From assembly GCA_046703825.1 (NCBI GenBank), contig JBJKSO010000047.1:1-12209 (forward strand): DNA of 12,209 nucleotides, in the 5' to 3' direction. The translations under genes and the position numbers were made by a program. How positions within the stretch are numbered: the stretch's first letter is position 1; every line of letters begins with the position of its first letter. The notes beneath the pieces were generated by a model. That model had not been told where the DNA came from. It did no database searches and saw only the letters and a program-made list of their open reading frames with translations. Source of the DNA: JBJKSO01 sp046703825 (GTDB lineage: Bacteria > Chloroflexota > Dormibacteria > Aeolococcales > Bog-877). This document shows positions 1 to 6,062 of the stretch, piece by piece.

Positions 1-758
1 TAGTAGCTGTCATTGGCGCGCAGAACGCCCAGGCAGGTGGCCAGAACCCCCTCGCCGGCGGCCACCAGCTGCGTCGAGAAGGGGCGCTTGCTCAGCTGAA
101 GAGCGGTCGCCGGGGGCCCGACCAGCAGCGCCGTGGCCCGGACCGCTCCGATGGTGGCGGCGGCAAGTGAAACGGCCACTGCCAGCGAAAGCAGGTAGCC
201 GACGCTGACCAGCCGCACCGGGACCCCCCGGGCCGCGGCCAGGTCCGGGTCCAGGGAGGTGAGCAGCAGCATGCGGTAGAGCCCGACGGTCAGCAGCAGC
301 GACCCCAGGCTGAGCCCGATCACCTCGGGGAGGATTGAGCCGCTCACGGCAAACAGCGAGCCGAACAGCACCGTCACCGTCGCGCCGGTGGTGGTGGTCG
401 AGACCGAGTCCAAATAAAGGAAGAGGGCGGCCAAGCCCAAGCCGCCGCCCAGCACCAGACCGGTAGCCAGGTCGCGTGCCTTGGGGTTGCGCACCCCGAG
501 GATCTGGATCAAGCCCGCCGACACCACCGCAATCCCGAGGAAGCCCCAGATCGGGTTGGCTCCGGCGAGAAAGGCGGCGGAGCCCCCGGTGGATCCCACC
601 TCGCCGAGCGCGTGACCGGCAAAGGACTGCGCCCGCAGCACGGTGAAGGTTCCCACCGTGGCGGTGACCACAGCCACGAGGGCGCCGATGATCAGCGCCT
701 GGTGCACGGTGCCGCTGCTGAAGAAGTCCGGCGCGAAGAGCCAGCCCGCCGCGGTCAC
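1..758 (-). CDS. Metal (Zn/Mn) ABC transporter permease, ZnuB-like (partial, runs off left edge)
   Basis: This is the membrane channel subunit of an ABC-3 family importer that carries zinc or manganese into the cytoplasm. I read 252 codons before the window ends; the C-terminus is missing. The translation is strongly hydrophobic with several membrane helices (for example residues about 20-40, 65-85, 95-115 and 140-160). It contains the family's RAQSFAGHALGEVG stretch near residues 42-55 and an ALLVGPPATAL segment near residue 215, which matches the conserved ALL..PAATA helix of ABC-3 permeases. The GTG start overlaps the TGA stop of the upstream ATPase gene (GTGA), which implies translational coupling, and a GAGGA Shine-Dalgarno-like sequence lies about 10 bases upstream. 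Together with the ATPase and binding protein it forms a complete importer. Family is confident; zinc versus manganese is not decidable from this subunit. Confidence 0.9.
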   Translation of the reverse strand, partial: MTAAGWLFAPDFFSSGTVHQALIIGALVAVVTATVGTFTVLRAQSFAGHALGEVGSTGGSAAFLAGANPIWGFLGIAVVSAGLIQILGVRNPKARDLATGLVLGGGLGLAALFLYLDSVSTTTTGATVTVLFGSLFAVSGSILPEVIGLSLGSLLLTVGLYRMLLLTSLDPDLAAARGVPVRLVSVGYLLSLAVAVSLAAATIGAVRATALLVGPPATALQLSKRPFSTQLVAAGEGVLATCLGVLRANDSY

Positions 759-1612
759 GGCTCCAAGTCCTCAGAGGAACGCAGCGCGACAGCAGACTCG
801 CTGCCGACCTCCTCCACGTGGGACTGGGCCTCCTCCAGCCGCAGCCCCGCCACCACCAGGATCCGGCCGTGCAGGCGCAAGACGTCGACGTGCTCGCCGT
901 AGAGCTCGCTCAGCACCTCGGAGCGCACGACCTCTTCGGTACTTCCGCTGGCGGCCCTCCCCGAGGCCATATAGACGATCCGGTCCATGTAGGGAAGCAG
1001 CGGGTTCATGTCGTGGGCGGACACCAGCACCGCGATGTCTTGCTTGGCTATGCGGCCAAGCAGCTCCACCACCTCCTGAGCGCTGCGCAGGTCGAGACTG
1101 GCCAGCGGTTCATCCAGGAGCAAAAGGCGGGGTCTGCTGATGAGCGCGTGCGCGATCATCACCCGCTGCTGCTGGCCGCCGGAGAGGGTCCCGACCCGGG
1201 CGTCGGCGAAGCCCAAGCCGTCGACCGCGGCCAGCATCTCCTCCACAAGCCGCCGCCGCCCCGGCGACGGCAGCGGGACGCCGAGCCGGTGACCGTCGAG
1301 CCCCAGCCCCACCACGTCCCGAGCACGAAGTGGGATGTCCGGATCCAGAAGTATCTTCTGGGGCACGTAGCCGAAGACGGTGCTGCGCCGGGGACGCGTT
1401 CCCCCTTCGACCAGAATCCGCCCCGAGGTCGGGTTGACCAGGCCCAGGATCGCCCGCAACAGCGTGGTCTTGCCGGCGCCGTTGGAGCCGATCAGGCCGA
1501 CGAACTCACCCCGGCCCACCTGGAAGCTGACGTCGTTGAGCACCTGCCGGCCGCCGAGGCGCAGGCCCAGGCCCTCGGCCTGCAGTAAAGGTGGCACGCT
1601 CTGGTCGCTCAC
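755..1612 (-). CDS. Metal (Zn/Mn) ABC transporter ATP-binding protein, ZnuC-like
   Basis: This is the cytoplasmic ATPase that powers the ABC-3 metal importer. The 285-residue product has every nucleotide-binding motif in order: Walker A GSNGAGKTT (42-50), Q-loop Gln85, signature LSGGQ (143-147), Walker B LLLLDE (163-168), D-loop SLD (172-174) and H-loop His200. The domain is essentially complete by about residue 230; the remaining tail of about 55 residues is slightly longer than in ZnuC and has no recognisable motif. The GTG start overlaps the TGA stop of the binding-protein gene by four bases (GTGA), and its own stop overlaps the permease GTG the same way, so all three genes should be translated as one coupled unit. 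No separate promoter is visible. Family assignment is firm; metal specificity comes from the partner proteins. Confidence 0.95.
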   Translation of the reverse strand: MSDQSVPPLLQAEGLGLRLGGRQVLNDVSFQVGRGEFVGLIGSNGAGKTTLLRAILGLVNPTSGRILVEGGTRPRRSTVFGYVPQKILLDPDIPLRARDVVGLGLDGHRLGVPLPSPGRRRLVEEMLAAVDGLGFADARVGTLSGGQQQRVMIAHALISRPRLLLLDEPLASLDLRSAQEVVELLGRIAKQDIAVLVSAHDMNPLLPYMDRIVYMASGRAASGSTEEVVRSEVLSELYGEHVDVLRLHGRILVVAGLRLEEAQSHVEEVGSESAVALRSSEDLEP

Positions 1613-2532
1613 AGGTGAGTGGTGGATCGATGCCGGACCACCGCTTCGGTCAGCGCCCGGACCTCAGCAAGCATCCAGCTCTGGTAGTCATAGCCGGGTG
1701 CAGGCATGGTCTCGTAGACGCCCACGACCGGAATGCCGTGGGCGCGGGCCAAGGACAGGAAGGAGCGGGTGAGGGAGTCGGTGACCTGCTGGTTGTAGAC
1801 GAATACCTTGACCTTCTTCTGGGTGAGCAGGGACCGCTCCCGGCTGATTGCCTGGGCGGAGGGATCCACCCCGTTCATGATGTCGGCCTGCAGGGCCCAG
1901 GGGGTCAGATTCCTGGTGCCGGCGGCCTGGAGCATGTAGTCGGCGACGGGTTCGGTGGTGGCGACCGCCGCCCGCGGGTGGCTCCGCTTGAAGGCCGCTA
2001 GGGCCGCCTTCCAGGGCTGGAGGGCATGGTCGAAGGCCTTCAGCCGCGCTTTGAAGTAGCCGCGATGGGCGGGCTTTAGCCGGATGAGAGCTGCCGAGAT
2101 CGCCGCCGCCACGCTGGGCATGGTGGCCGGCTTGTACCAGAGGTGCGGATTTTTGGTGTCGTCAGGCAGTTTCAGGAGGTGCTGGACGTCGATCACCTGG
2201 CGACCCGACCGGGGTGCTGCGGCCTCGATGTTGTTCATGAAGGTGTCGTAGCCCACGCCGTTCTGGACCACCAGCTGCGCCGCCGCCACCAGCCGGGCGA
2301 CCGAGGGACTGGCCTCAAACGTGTGGGGGTCGGTGTTGGGGTTGCTCATGATCGCCCGGGCCCTGACGTACTTCCCCCCGATTTGCGCGATCACGTTGGC
2401 GTACTGGTTCTCGGCGCCCACGGCGGTGATCTTGGAGCCTTGGGCCGCCGCCACCAGCCCGCCCTGGGCCAGCCCGAGCAAGGGCGCGGCCAGGAGCGCC
2501 AGCAGCAGCCACGCCTTGCCCAACCTGCTCAC
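1609..2532 (-). CDS. Metal ABC transporter substrate-binding protein (ZnuA/TroA family, secreted)
   Basis: This is the extracytoplasmic cluster A-I binding protein that captures Zn2+ or Mn2+ and delivers it to the permease. I place the start at GTG 2532. A GGAG ribosome site lies 8 bases upstream, and the product (307 residues) then begins directly with a signal peptide (MSRLGKAW followed by a Leu/Ala-rich core). An in-frame ATG at 2577 would put the promoter and operator inside the coding region and bury the signal peptide. Likely metal ligands are His70 (DPHTFE), His130 (NPHLWY), Glu194 (TTEPVADYML) and Glu274 (VYETMP). A Glu at the third site resembles the manganese-binding PsaA/MntC type rather than zinc ZnuA, and the His/Asp-rich loop of ZnuA is absent. 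It is the first gene of the importer operon and divergent from a Fur-family regulator. Family is secure; metal is uncertain. Confidence 0.93.
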   Translation of the reverse strand: MSRLGKAWLLLALLAAPLLGLAQGGLVAAAQGSKITAVGAENQYANVIAQIGGKYVRARAIMSNPNTDPHTFEASPSVARLVAAAQLVVQNGVGYDTFMNNIEAAAPRSGRQVIDVQHLLKLPDDTKNPHLWYKPATMPSVAAAISAALIRLKPAHRGYFKARLKAFDHALQPWKAALAAFKRSHPRAAVATTEPVADYMLQAAGTRNLTPWALQADIMNGVDPSAQAISRERSLLTQKKVKVFVYNQQVTDSLTRSFLSLARAHGIPVVGVYETMPAPGYDYQSWMLAEVRALTEAVVRHRSTTHL

Positions 2533-2555
2533 GGATACGTCTCCTGCGCTTCGAG

Positions 2556-2576
2556 TGATAATGAGAATTATTACCA
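2556..2576. promoter_or_regulatory. Candidate Fur/Zur/Mur-family operator (21-bp imperfect palindrome)
   Basis: The sequence has half sites TGATAAT and ATTATTACCA around a centre at 2566, with 7 of the 10 symmetric positions pairing. It is an AT-rich island in GC-rich DNA and resembles the TGATAAT-type half sites bound by Fur-superfamily repressors. It covers the -10 element of the importer promoter and lies about 80 bp upstream of the Fur-family gene, so occupation by metal-loaded repressor should block importer transcription. The operator role is inferred. Confidence 0.75.
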
Positions 2577-2596
2577 TACTAGCGACGGGACGGCAA
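2567..2596 (-). promoter_or_regulatory. Promoter of the metal importer operon (-35 TTGCCG, 17 bp, -10 TAATAA)
   Basis: On the minus strand TTGCCG (2596-2591) is separated by 17 bp from TAATAA (2573-2568), a good sigma-70-like arrangement. Transcription would start near 2560, leaving a leader of about 28 bases that carries the GGAG ribosome site before GTG 2532. The -10 element is inside the candidate metal-repressor operator. Confidence 0.6.
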
Positions 2597-2644
2597 CCCG
2601 ATCACCCCCGGATGCGGCTAGTAGCGGCGCTTCCCGCCCGGCGC

Positions 2645-2650
2645 TAGGCT
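2645..2650 (+). promoter_or_regulatory. -10 element TAGGCT of the Fur-family gene (leaderless)
   Basis: TAGGCT ends 6 bases before the GTG start at 2657, so the transcript would begin at or next to the start codon. No convincing Shine-Dalgarno sequence precedes the GTG, in agreement with leaderless translation. No clear -35 is visible. Confidence 0.5.
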
Positions 2651-2656
2651 GCGCCT

Positions 2657-3142
2657 GTGCTGGAGATGGCCCCGGACGCCCTGAGCGAGCTCAACCGCAG
2701 GGTTGAGAGGCTCTTGGCTGCCCAGGACCAGCGGTACACCGCGCAGCGCCGGGAGATCATTGCGGCGCTGGCCCGCCTCCGCCGCCCCGCCACCATCGGC
2801 GAGCTGCTGCAGGAGAGCTCGGGCGTGCCTCTGTCGACTGCGTACCGCAACCTGACCGTGTTGGCTGAGGCCCAGGCCGTGCGCCGGATCAGCGGCTCCG
2901 ACGACCTTGCCCGCTTCGAACTCGCCGAATCGCTTGCGGGCACGCACCACCACCACCACCTCCTCTGCGAGCTCTGCGGCCAGGTCGCCGACGCCACCGC
3001 CTCGGCAAGGCTGGAGGCGGCGCTGAGCGAGGCCGCCCACACCATTGCCGAGGCCAACGGTTTCGAGGTGACCGACCATCGCTTGGAGCTCGTGGGCCGG
3101 TGCGCGAGCTGCCGCCGCTCCCTCCGGCAGGCGCCGCCCTAG
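2657..3142 (+). CDS. Fur-family metal-responsive transcriptional repressor (Zur/Mur-like)
   Basis: This is a 161-residue DNA-binding regulator of the Fur superfamily that senses a metal ion and represses uptake genes. The N-terminal winged helix includes YTAQRREIIAAL (27-38) and the recognition segment STAYRNLTVL (60-69). The dimerisation domain starts after residue 85 and carries five consecutive histidines (97-101) followed by CELC (Cys104/Cys107), then CASC (Cys149/Cys152). The two CxxC pairs form the structural zinc site of this family, and the histidines belong to the sensory site. GTG 2657 is chosen because a TANNNT -10 box lies 6 bases upstream; ATG 2666 three codons later is the alternative. 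The gene is divergent from a Zn/Mn importer with a Fur-like palindrome between them, which points to control of that importer. Zur versus Mur cannot be told apart here; iron or peroxide sensing is less likely from context. Confidence 0.92.
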   Translation: MLEMAPDALSELNRRVERLLAAQDQRYTAQRREIIAALARLRRPATIGELLQESSGVPLSTAYRNLTVLAEAQAVRRISGSDDLARFELAESLAGTHHHHHLLCELCGQVADATASARLEAALSEAAHTIAEANGFEVTDHRLELVGRCASCRRSLRQAPP

Positions 3143-3171
3143 ACCAAGACCGCTACCGCCATACCAAGCGG

Positions 3172-3187
3172 CGCCCGAGATCGGGCG
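3172..3187. terminator. GC-rich hairpin between convergent genes
   Basis: CGCCCGA (3172-3178) and TCGGGCG (3181-3187) form a compact perfect inverted repeat. It lies between the convergent stop codons and directly abuts the minus-strand stop at 3188. There is no T-tract on either strand, so a bidirectional terminator or mRNA 3'-end stabiliser is only plausible. Confidence 0.35.
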
Positions 3188-3730
3188 TCAGCGCTCCTCG
3201 GAGACCATCGACTCCGGGATGCTCACCACCCGGTAGGGAAGATCGCTGATGTCGAAGTAGCGGACCGGCTTGCGCATGCGCTTGGCGATGCCCACCTGCA
3301 CTCGCAGCCCCAAAGACATCGGCCCGAACACCCACATCTCCTCGCAGCGCGCAATTAGATTGTTCATCGCCTCACGCACCAGCTCCTTGGGAACCGTGTG
3401 CAGCAGGTAGTAGTCGAAGAGCATGAACGGGGTGATCGGGACCCGCCCCTCGTCCAGCACGAACTTGGTCAACTGCTGCCGCCAGAAGAAGAAACGGTTG
3501 CTCATGGCGACGTAGATCAGCGGCTTCGGCCGGCGCAGGGTCCGCTCCGCCTGCTCCGCCGGGCTGGCCTTGGGGGTCGGGGTGAAGATCAGCTCCAAGA
3601 TCTCGTCGGCGCTGCGGGGCGTCGCCAGCCGGGCCGGCTGCGACACCTGCTCGCCCGAGCTGCTCTTCAGGGCCTGCTCCCCGGCGCCCGGCGTGCGTGA
3701 GTTCGGCGGCCGCCGCTCAGTCGCTCCCAA
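3188..3730 (-). CDS. Nucleoside 2-deoxyribosyltransferase-like protein (DUF4406/DUF7768 type)
   Basis: The 180-residue product is divided into a low-complexity N-terminal part (about residues 1-65, Ser/Pro/Glu-rich, probably disordered) and a conserved domain. The domain begins KPLIYVAMSN (69-78) and ends with EEMWVFGPMS (130-139) followed by a helix and KPVRYF (154-159). That pattern, a first beta strand with YVA, a WVFG strand, then AKR.-KPVRYF, is what I know from small Rossmann-like DUF4406/DUF7768 proteins related to nucleoside deoxyribosyltransferases. Catalysis has not been shown for such domains, and I would not assign a substrate. The TTG start at 3730 is uncertain; GTG at 3646 (residue 29) is an alternative that still includes the whole domain. 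A TATACT -10 box lies 10 bases upstream of the TTG, in the 24-bp gap after the uracil-DNA glycosylase gene. Confidence 0.7.
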   Translation of the reverse strand: MGATERRPPNSRTPGAGEQALKSSSGEQVSQPARLATPRSADEILELIFTPTPKASPAEQAERTLRRPKPLIYVAMSNRFFFWRQQLTKFVLDEGRVPITPFMLFDYYLLHTVPKELVREAMNNLIARCEEMWVFGPMSLGLRVQVGIAKRMRKPVRYFDISDLPYRVVSIPESMVSEER

Positions 3731-3740
3731 GTTCGGGCCG

Positions 3741-3746
3741 AGTATA
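3741..3746 (-). promoter_or_regulatory. -10 element TATACT of the deoxyribosyltransferase-like gene
   Basis: On the minus strand TATACT is a five-of-six match to TATAAT and sits 10 bases before the TTG at 3730. A TTGGCG is visible 15 bp upstream, inside the end of the glycosylase gene. Expected transcript start is about 3734-3735, giving almost no leader. Confidence 0.5.
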
Positions 3747-3754
3747 CGGGATGG

Positions 3755-4474
3755 TCACCGCCGCCAAGTCAGCGCCAGCTCGAGCTCGCCAACCGCCGCA
3801 CGCACGCGGTCCAGGGCCTGGTTCAGGAGTTCGCGATTGGCTGAGTCGTTGAGCCACCGGCTGGCACCAGACGGGTGCGGCAGAGGTGCCACCACCAGCT
3901 GGCCGGGCAGCGGGCCGAGGTGCTCCTCGCCTGACTCCAAGAACTGCCGCCCCACCAGTTGCGCCATCGGGCGTCGGTTCAGCCGCCCCAGAAAGCGCTC
4001 AATGGCCAGCTGCCCCACCGCCAGCACCAGCCGCGGCCGCAGCAGCTCCAGCTGCCGGTCGAGGAAGGGACGGCAGAGCTCGATCTCGGCCGGGCTCGGT
4101 CGGCGGTCCCCGGAGCCGCTGCCGGCCGCACCCGGGAAGCACTTGGTCACCGCGGTCATGTAGACGCGCTGGCGTGCCTGGGCTTCCCCGCCCAGCCCCG
4201 CTCGCTCCAGCCAGCCAAAGAGCTGGGCTCCCGACCGCCCGCTGAAGGGCCGGCGGACGTCCTGCTCCACCCTTCCCGGCGCCTGCCCCACCAGGACCAC
4301 CGGGGAGAGGCAGGCCACCCCCAGCACCGGCCGCGGATCTGCCAGCCAGCCACCTTGACGACATCGTCGGCAGGCGTCGATTTCCCCATGCAAAGCACGC
4401 AGTTGCGCTATCACCGCGGCTTCAGTCCGGCGAGTTCGAAGAACTCCCATCCCGACTTCCGGACGGGCCCTCAC
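3755..4474 (-). CDS. Uracil-DNA glycosylase superfamily protein with four-Cys Fe-S pattern (family 4-like)
   Basis: This base-excision repair enzyme is expected to remove uracil from DNA. The 239-residue protein has the UDG active-site motif GQAPG (63-67) followed by RPFSGRSGAQL (75-85), and the C-terminal catalytic-loop motif HPSGASRW (200-207). Cys35, Cys38 (CRRC), Cys112 (TKCFPG) and Cys134 (ELC) have the CxxC...C...C spacing that binds a 4Fe-4S cluster in family 4/5 UDGs. The Cys112-Cys134 gap is about six residues longer than the 16 I recall for family 4, through a Gly/Ser-rich insertion. Family 4 has GEAPG and family 5 GLAPG, so GQAPG marks a divergent subgroup whose substrate range may differ. 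The GTG start at 4474 has TAGGAT 8 bases upstream; ATG 4450 is an alternative. The gene is divergent from a small membrane-protein pair with overlapping promoters. Confidence 0.88.
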   Translation of the reverse strand: MRARPEVGMGVLRTRRTEAAVIAQLRALHGEIDACRRCRQGGWLADPRPVLGVACLSPVVLVGQAPGRVEQDVRRPFSGRSGAQLFGWLERAGLGGEAQARQRVYMTAVTKCFPGAAGSGSGDRRPSPAEIELCRPFLDRQLELLRPRLVLAVGQLAIERFLGRLNRRPMAQLVGRQFLESGEEHLGPLPGQLVVAPLPHPSGASRWLNDSANRELLNQALDRVRAAVGELELALTWRR

Positions 4475-4481
4475 TGGGTGC

Positions 4482-4487
4482 TATCCT
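4482..4487 (+). promoter_or_regulatory. Possible -10 element TATCCT for the small-gene pair
   Basis: TATCCT on the plus strand overlaps the minus-strand TAGGAT used by the uracil-DNA glycosylase gene. If used, it gives a leader of about 45 bases before ATG 4541. No -35 match is visible, so support is modest. Confidence 0.35.
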
Positions 4488-4488
4488 A
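4483..4488 (-). promoter_or_regulatory. -10 element TAGGAT of the uracil-DNA glycosylase gene (leaderless)
   Basis: TAGGAT on the minus strand ends 8 bases before the GTG at 4474, which is right for transcription starting at the start codon. The same bases contain AGGA, which could instead act as a Shine-Dalgarno 9 bases upstream; the two readings exclude each other. Confidence 0.5.
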
Positions 4489-4540
4489 GGCGGATCGCGG
4501 CCGCCTCCGGCCAGTCCACACGCTAGCGGGGTCAGCAGAC

Positions 4541-4888
4541 ATGGCGCAGGGTTCCGATCCGCGGCGACGCCCCGATCAGCAGTCACCGGATTCTGGCCCG
4601 TCGACCCCCGAGTGGTGGGGATCGATGTGGCAGGGTCGGCTGCCCGGCGAGGGGGCCCGCCGCCGACCAGCAAGCGTGCGGGGAGCGCTAACCACGGGCG
4701 CGGATCGCCTGGCGGTTCCGGTGGTGGTCCTGGCCGTGGTGGGCGCGGTGGTCGCGGCGAGCTTCGGGTACTTGTACTTGGGCATCGGTTTGGGCGTGGC
4801 GGTCGCCGTGGGTGTGGCCGCCGTCTCGGTCATCGACTTTCTGCAACAGCGCAAGCAGAGCCGCCAGGGACCCAACTGGTGGCGGTAG
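4541..4888 (+). CDS. Small two-helix membrane protein of unknown function
   Basis: I do not recognise this 115-residue protein. About the first 50 residues are Pro/Arg/Ser/Gly-rich, likely disordered and cytoplasmic. Residues about 57-77 (Val/Ala-rich) and 79-99 (Gly/Val-rich) form a hairpin of two membrane helices separated by a short turn, followed by a basic tail that ends in NWWR. Trp residues also cluster near positions 25-30. The start ATG 4541 has only a weak GGGG-type ribosome site. The next small gene overlaps its end by 10 bases, so the two are probably co-expressed. It is divergent from the uracil-DNA glycosylase gene. Reading-frame length, hydrophobic pattern and context support a real gene; no function is proposed. 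Confidence 0.65.
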   Translation: MAQGSDPRRRPDQQSPDSGPSTPEWWGSMWQGRLPGEGARRRPASVRGALTTGADRLAVPVVVLAVVGAVVAASFGYLYLGIGLGVAVAVGVAAVSVIDFLQQRKQSRQGPNWWR

Positions 4889-5169
4889 GCGGCCCTCCCA
4901 AGGGTCGCGGCCGCGACGCCATTCCGGCATGGACTGTGCTCTTGAGCGACGGCGGTCATTGGCTGCGGGCCCAGGCGCAGCGGGGCGGCGTCTCCGGGGG
5001 GGCGGCGGAAGCCACCCTGAGGCTCATCCGTGGCTCCGGGCAGCTGCTTAGCCAGGTGGGAGAGCAGCTGGTTCGGGCAGTCGACCCACCTCCGGCGCCT
5101 CCGTCCCGGCGCCGAGCGTCCCGGCGGACCAGCACCACCCGGCTGCGGCGGGTCAAGCCCGAGGGCTGA
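4879..5169 (+). CDS. Small basic protein of unknown function, overlapping the upstream gene
   Basis: This reading frame encodes 96 residues from GTG 4879, which overlaps the previous gene's end by 10 bases. An AGGGA ribosome site lies 8 bases before the GTG. Third codon positions are about four-fifths G/C by my hand count, as expected for coding DNA here. The product has a compact middle (PAWTVLLSDGGHWLRAQAQR, 16-35) and an amphipathic stretch (EATLRLIRGSGQLLSQVGEQ, 44-63), followed by an Arg/Pro/Ser-rich tail that could bind nucleic acid or another anionic partner (inference only). I know no family for it. Its TGA directly abuts the TCA (stop on the other strand) of the convergent PIG-L gene, leaving no intergenic base. 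The alternative is that this is non-coding 3' sequence of the upstream gene. Confidence 0.5.
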   Translation: MAVGGPPKGRGRDAIPAWTVLLSDGGHWLRAQAQRGGVSGGAAEATLRLIRGSGQLLSQVGEQLVRAVDPPPAPPSRRRASRRTSTTRLRRVKPEG

Positions 5170-6048
5170 TCAGCCCCAGTGGCTGGCCGCCTTGCGCGGT
5201 CGGGGCACTCCTCGCTCCTGAGTGGCCTCGGCCACCTCCTCCACCACCCGGCGGTAACCGCGCTGGGAGGGATTGGGGATCAGATCGAACAGGCGGTAGG
5301 TGTCGGCCAGCTCCACCCCGGCCAGAGCTCCCCCGCGCCTGGCCTGCTCCCAAGTGCCGTCGCGCATGTGCGTGGCGTCGAACTGGCTGCGGTGCTCTCC
5401 CAGCGCCGCCAGCTTGTTCTCGACATCCTGGGCGGTGATGGGAACCGCGACGTCGGGCGTGAACCCGTCGCTCATCAGCACAAATCGGGTCTTGTGGGGC
5501 TGCAAACCTTCCTCGCGCAGCAGCTCGGGGAAAGCGCGTGAGTCGCGGGCGCTGGGGAAGACCGCATCCAGGGCGGCGCCGGCGGCGGCCCGGTGGTCGG
5601 GATGGTTGAGGTACCCGCGGCCAAACCAGCGTTGGGTGGGATCCATGGTGACGACCGCCTCCGGACGCCACCGGCGCACCTGGCGGACGACCGCTCGCCG
5701 CACCTCGAGGTTGTTCTCGAGCATGCCGTCGGGGAAACCCAGGCACACCACCTCCTCAACTCCCAGGTGATCGGCGGCCCGGCGCTGCTCCTCGAGACGC
5801 TGGCGGCTGAGCTCGCCCTTGGGGATGGCGGGGTCATCGCTGCCGGCGTCGCCGTCGGTCACCAGGCAGATGGCGGCACGGCAACCCTGGCGGGTCCACG
5901 CCGAAAGCAGCGACGCTGCCAGAAAGTCGCAGTCGTCGGGGTGCGCCACCACCACCAGAGCCCGCCCGGGCACGTACTCGAACAGCTCCAGGGTGCTGCC
6001 CTCGTTGGATGGGTAGGCGGCGTCGGCGTCGGTCTCTTCCGTGCTCAT
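5170..6048 (-). CDS. PIG-L family deacetylase (LmbE-like)
   Basis: This is a zinc-dependent hydrolase of the PIG-L/LmbE family, whose members remove acetyl groups from N-acetylglucosamine conjugates such as mycothiol, bacillithiol or GPI precursors. The 292-residue product carries the N-terminal motif AHPDDCD (35-41), giving ligands His36 and Asp39, and HPDH (149-152), giving ligand His152. Asp38 is the expected general base. LVTDGDAGSDD (62-72) matches the family's LTRGE/TDGD segment after the second strand. ATG 6048 is chosen because the family domain begins about 30 residues later and AGGA lies 10 bases upstream. The frame stays open much further upstream, but that part is antisense to the DUF1028 gene. 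It is divergent from the DUF1028 gene, with only 21 bp between the starts. Substrate is not determinable; the context does not prove thiol biosynthesis. Confidence 0.92.
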   Translation of the reverse strand: MSTEETDADAAYPSNEGSTLELFEYVPGRALVVVAHPDDCDFLAASLLSAWTRQGCRAAICLVTDGDAGSDDPAIPKGELSRQRLEEQRRAADHLGVEEVVCLGFPDGMLENNLEVRRAVVRQVRRWRPEAVVTMDPTQRWFGRGYLNHPDHRAAAGAALDAVFPSARDSRAFPELLREEGLQPHKTRFVLMSDGFTPDVAVPITAQDVENKLAALGEHRSQFDATHMRDGTWEQARRGGALAGVELADTYRLFDLIPNPSQRGYRRVVEEVAEATQERGVPRPRKAASHWG

Positions 6049-6056
6049 CCTGGTCG

Positions 6057-6062
6057 TATCCT
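6057..6062 (+). promoter_or_regulatory. -10 element TATCCT of the DUF1028 gene (leaderless)
   Basis: TATCCT ends 7 bases before ATG 6070, and no Shine-Dalgarno sequence is present between them, so the mRNA should begin at the start codon. Read on the other strand, the same bases supply the AGGA ribosome site of the divergent PIG-L gene. A -35 is not evident. Confidence 0.5.

Noticed and set aside
818..1588. 256-codon plus-strand frame opposite the ABC ATPase
   Set aside because: The minus strand has complete Walker and signature motifs; the plus frame is a shadow.
2945..2959. Five consecutive histidine codons, similar to an affinity tag
   Set aside because: They sit at the conserved His-rich metal site just before CxxC in Fur-family proteins, so they are natural.
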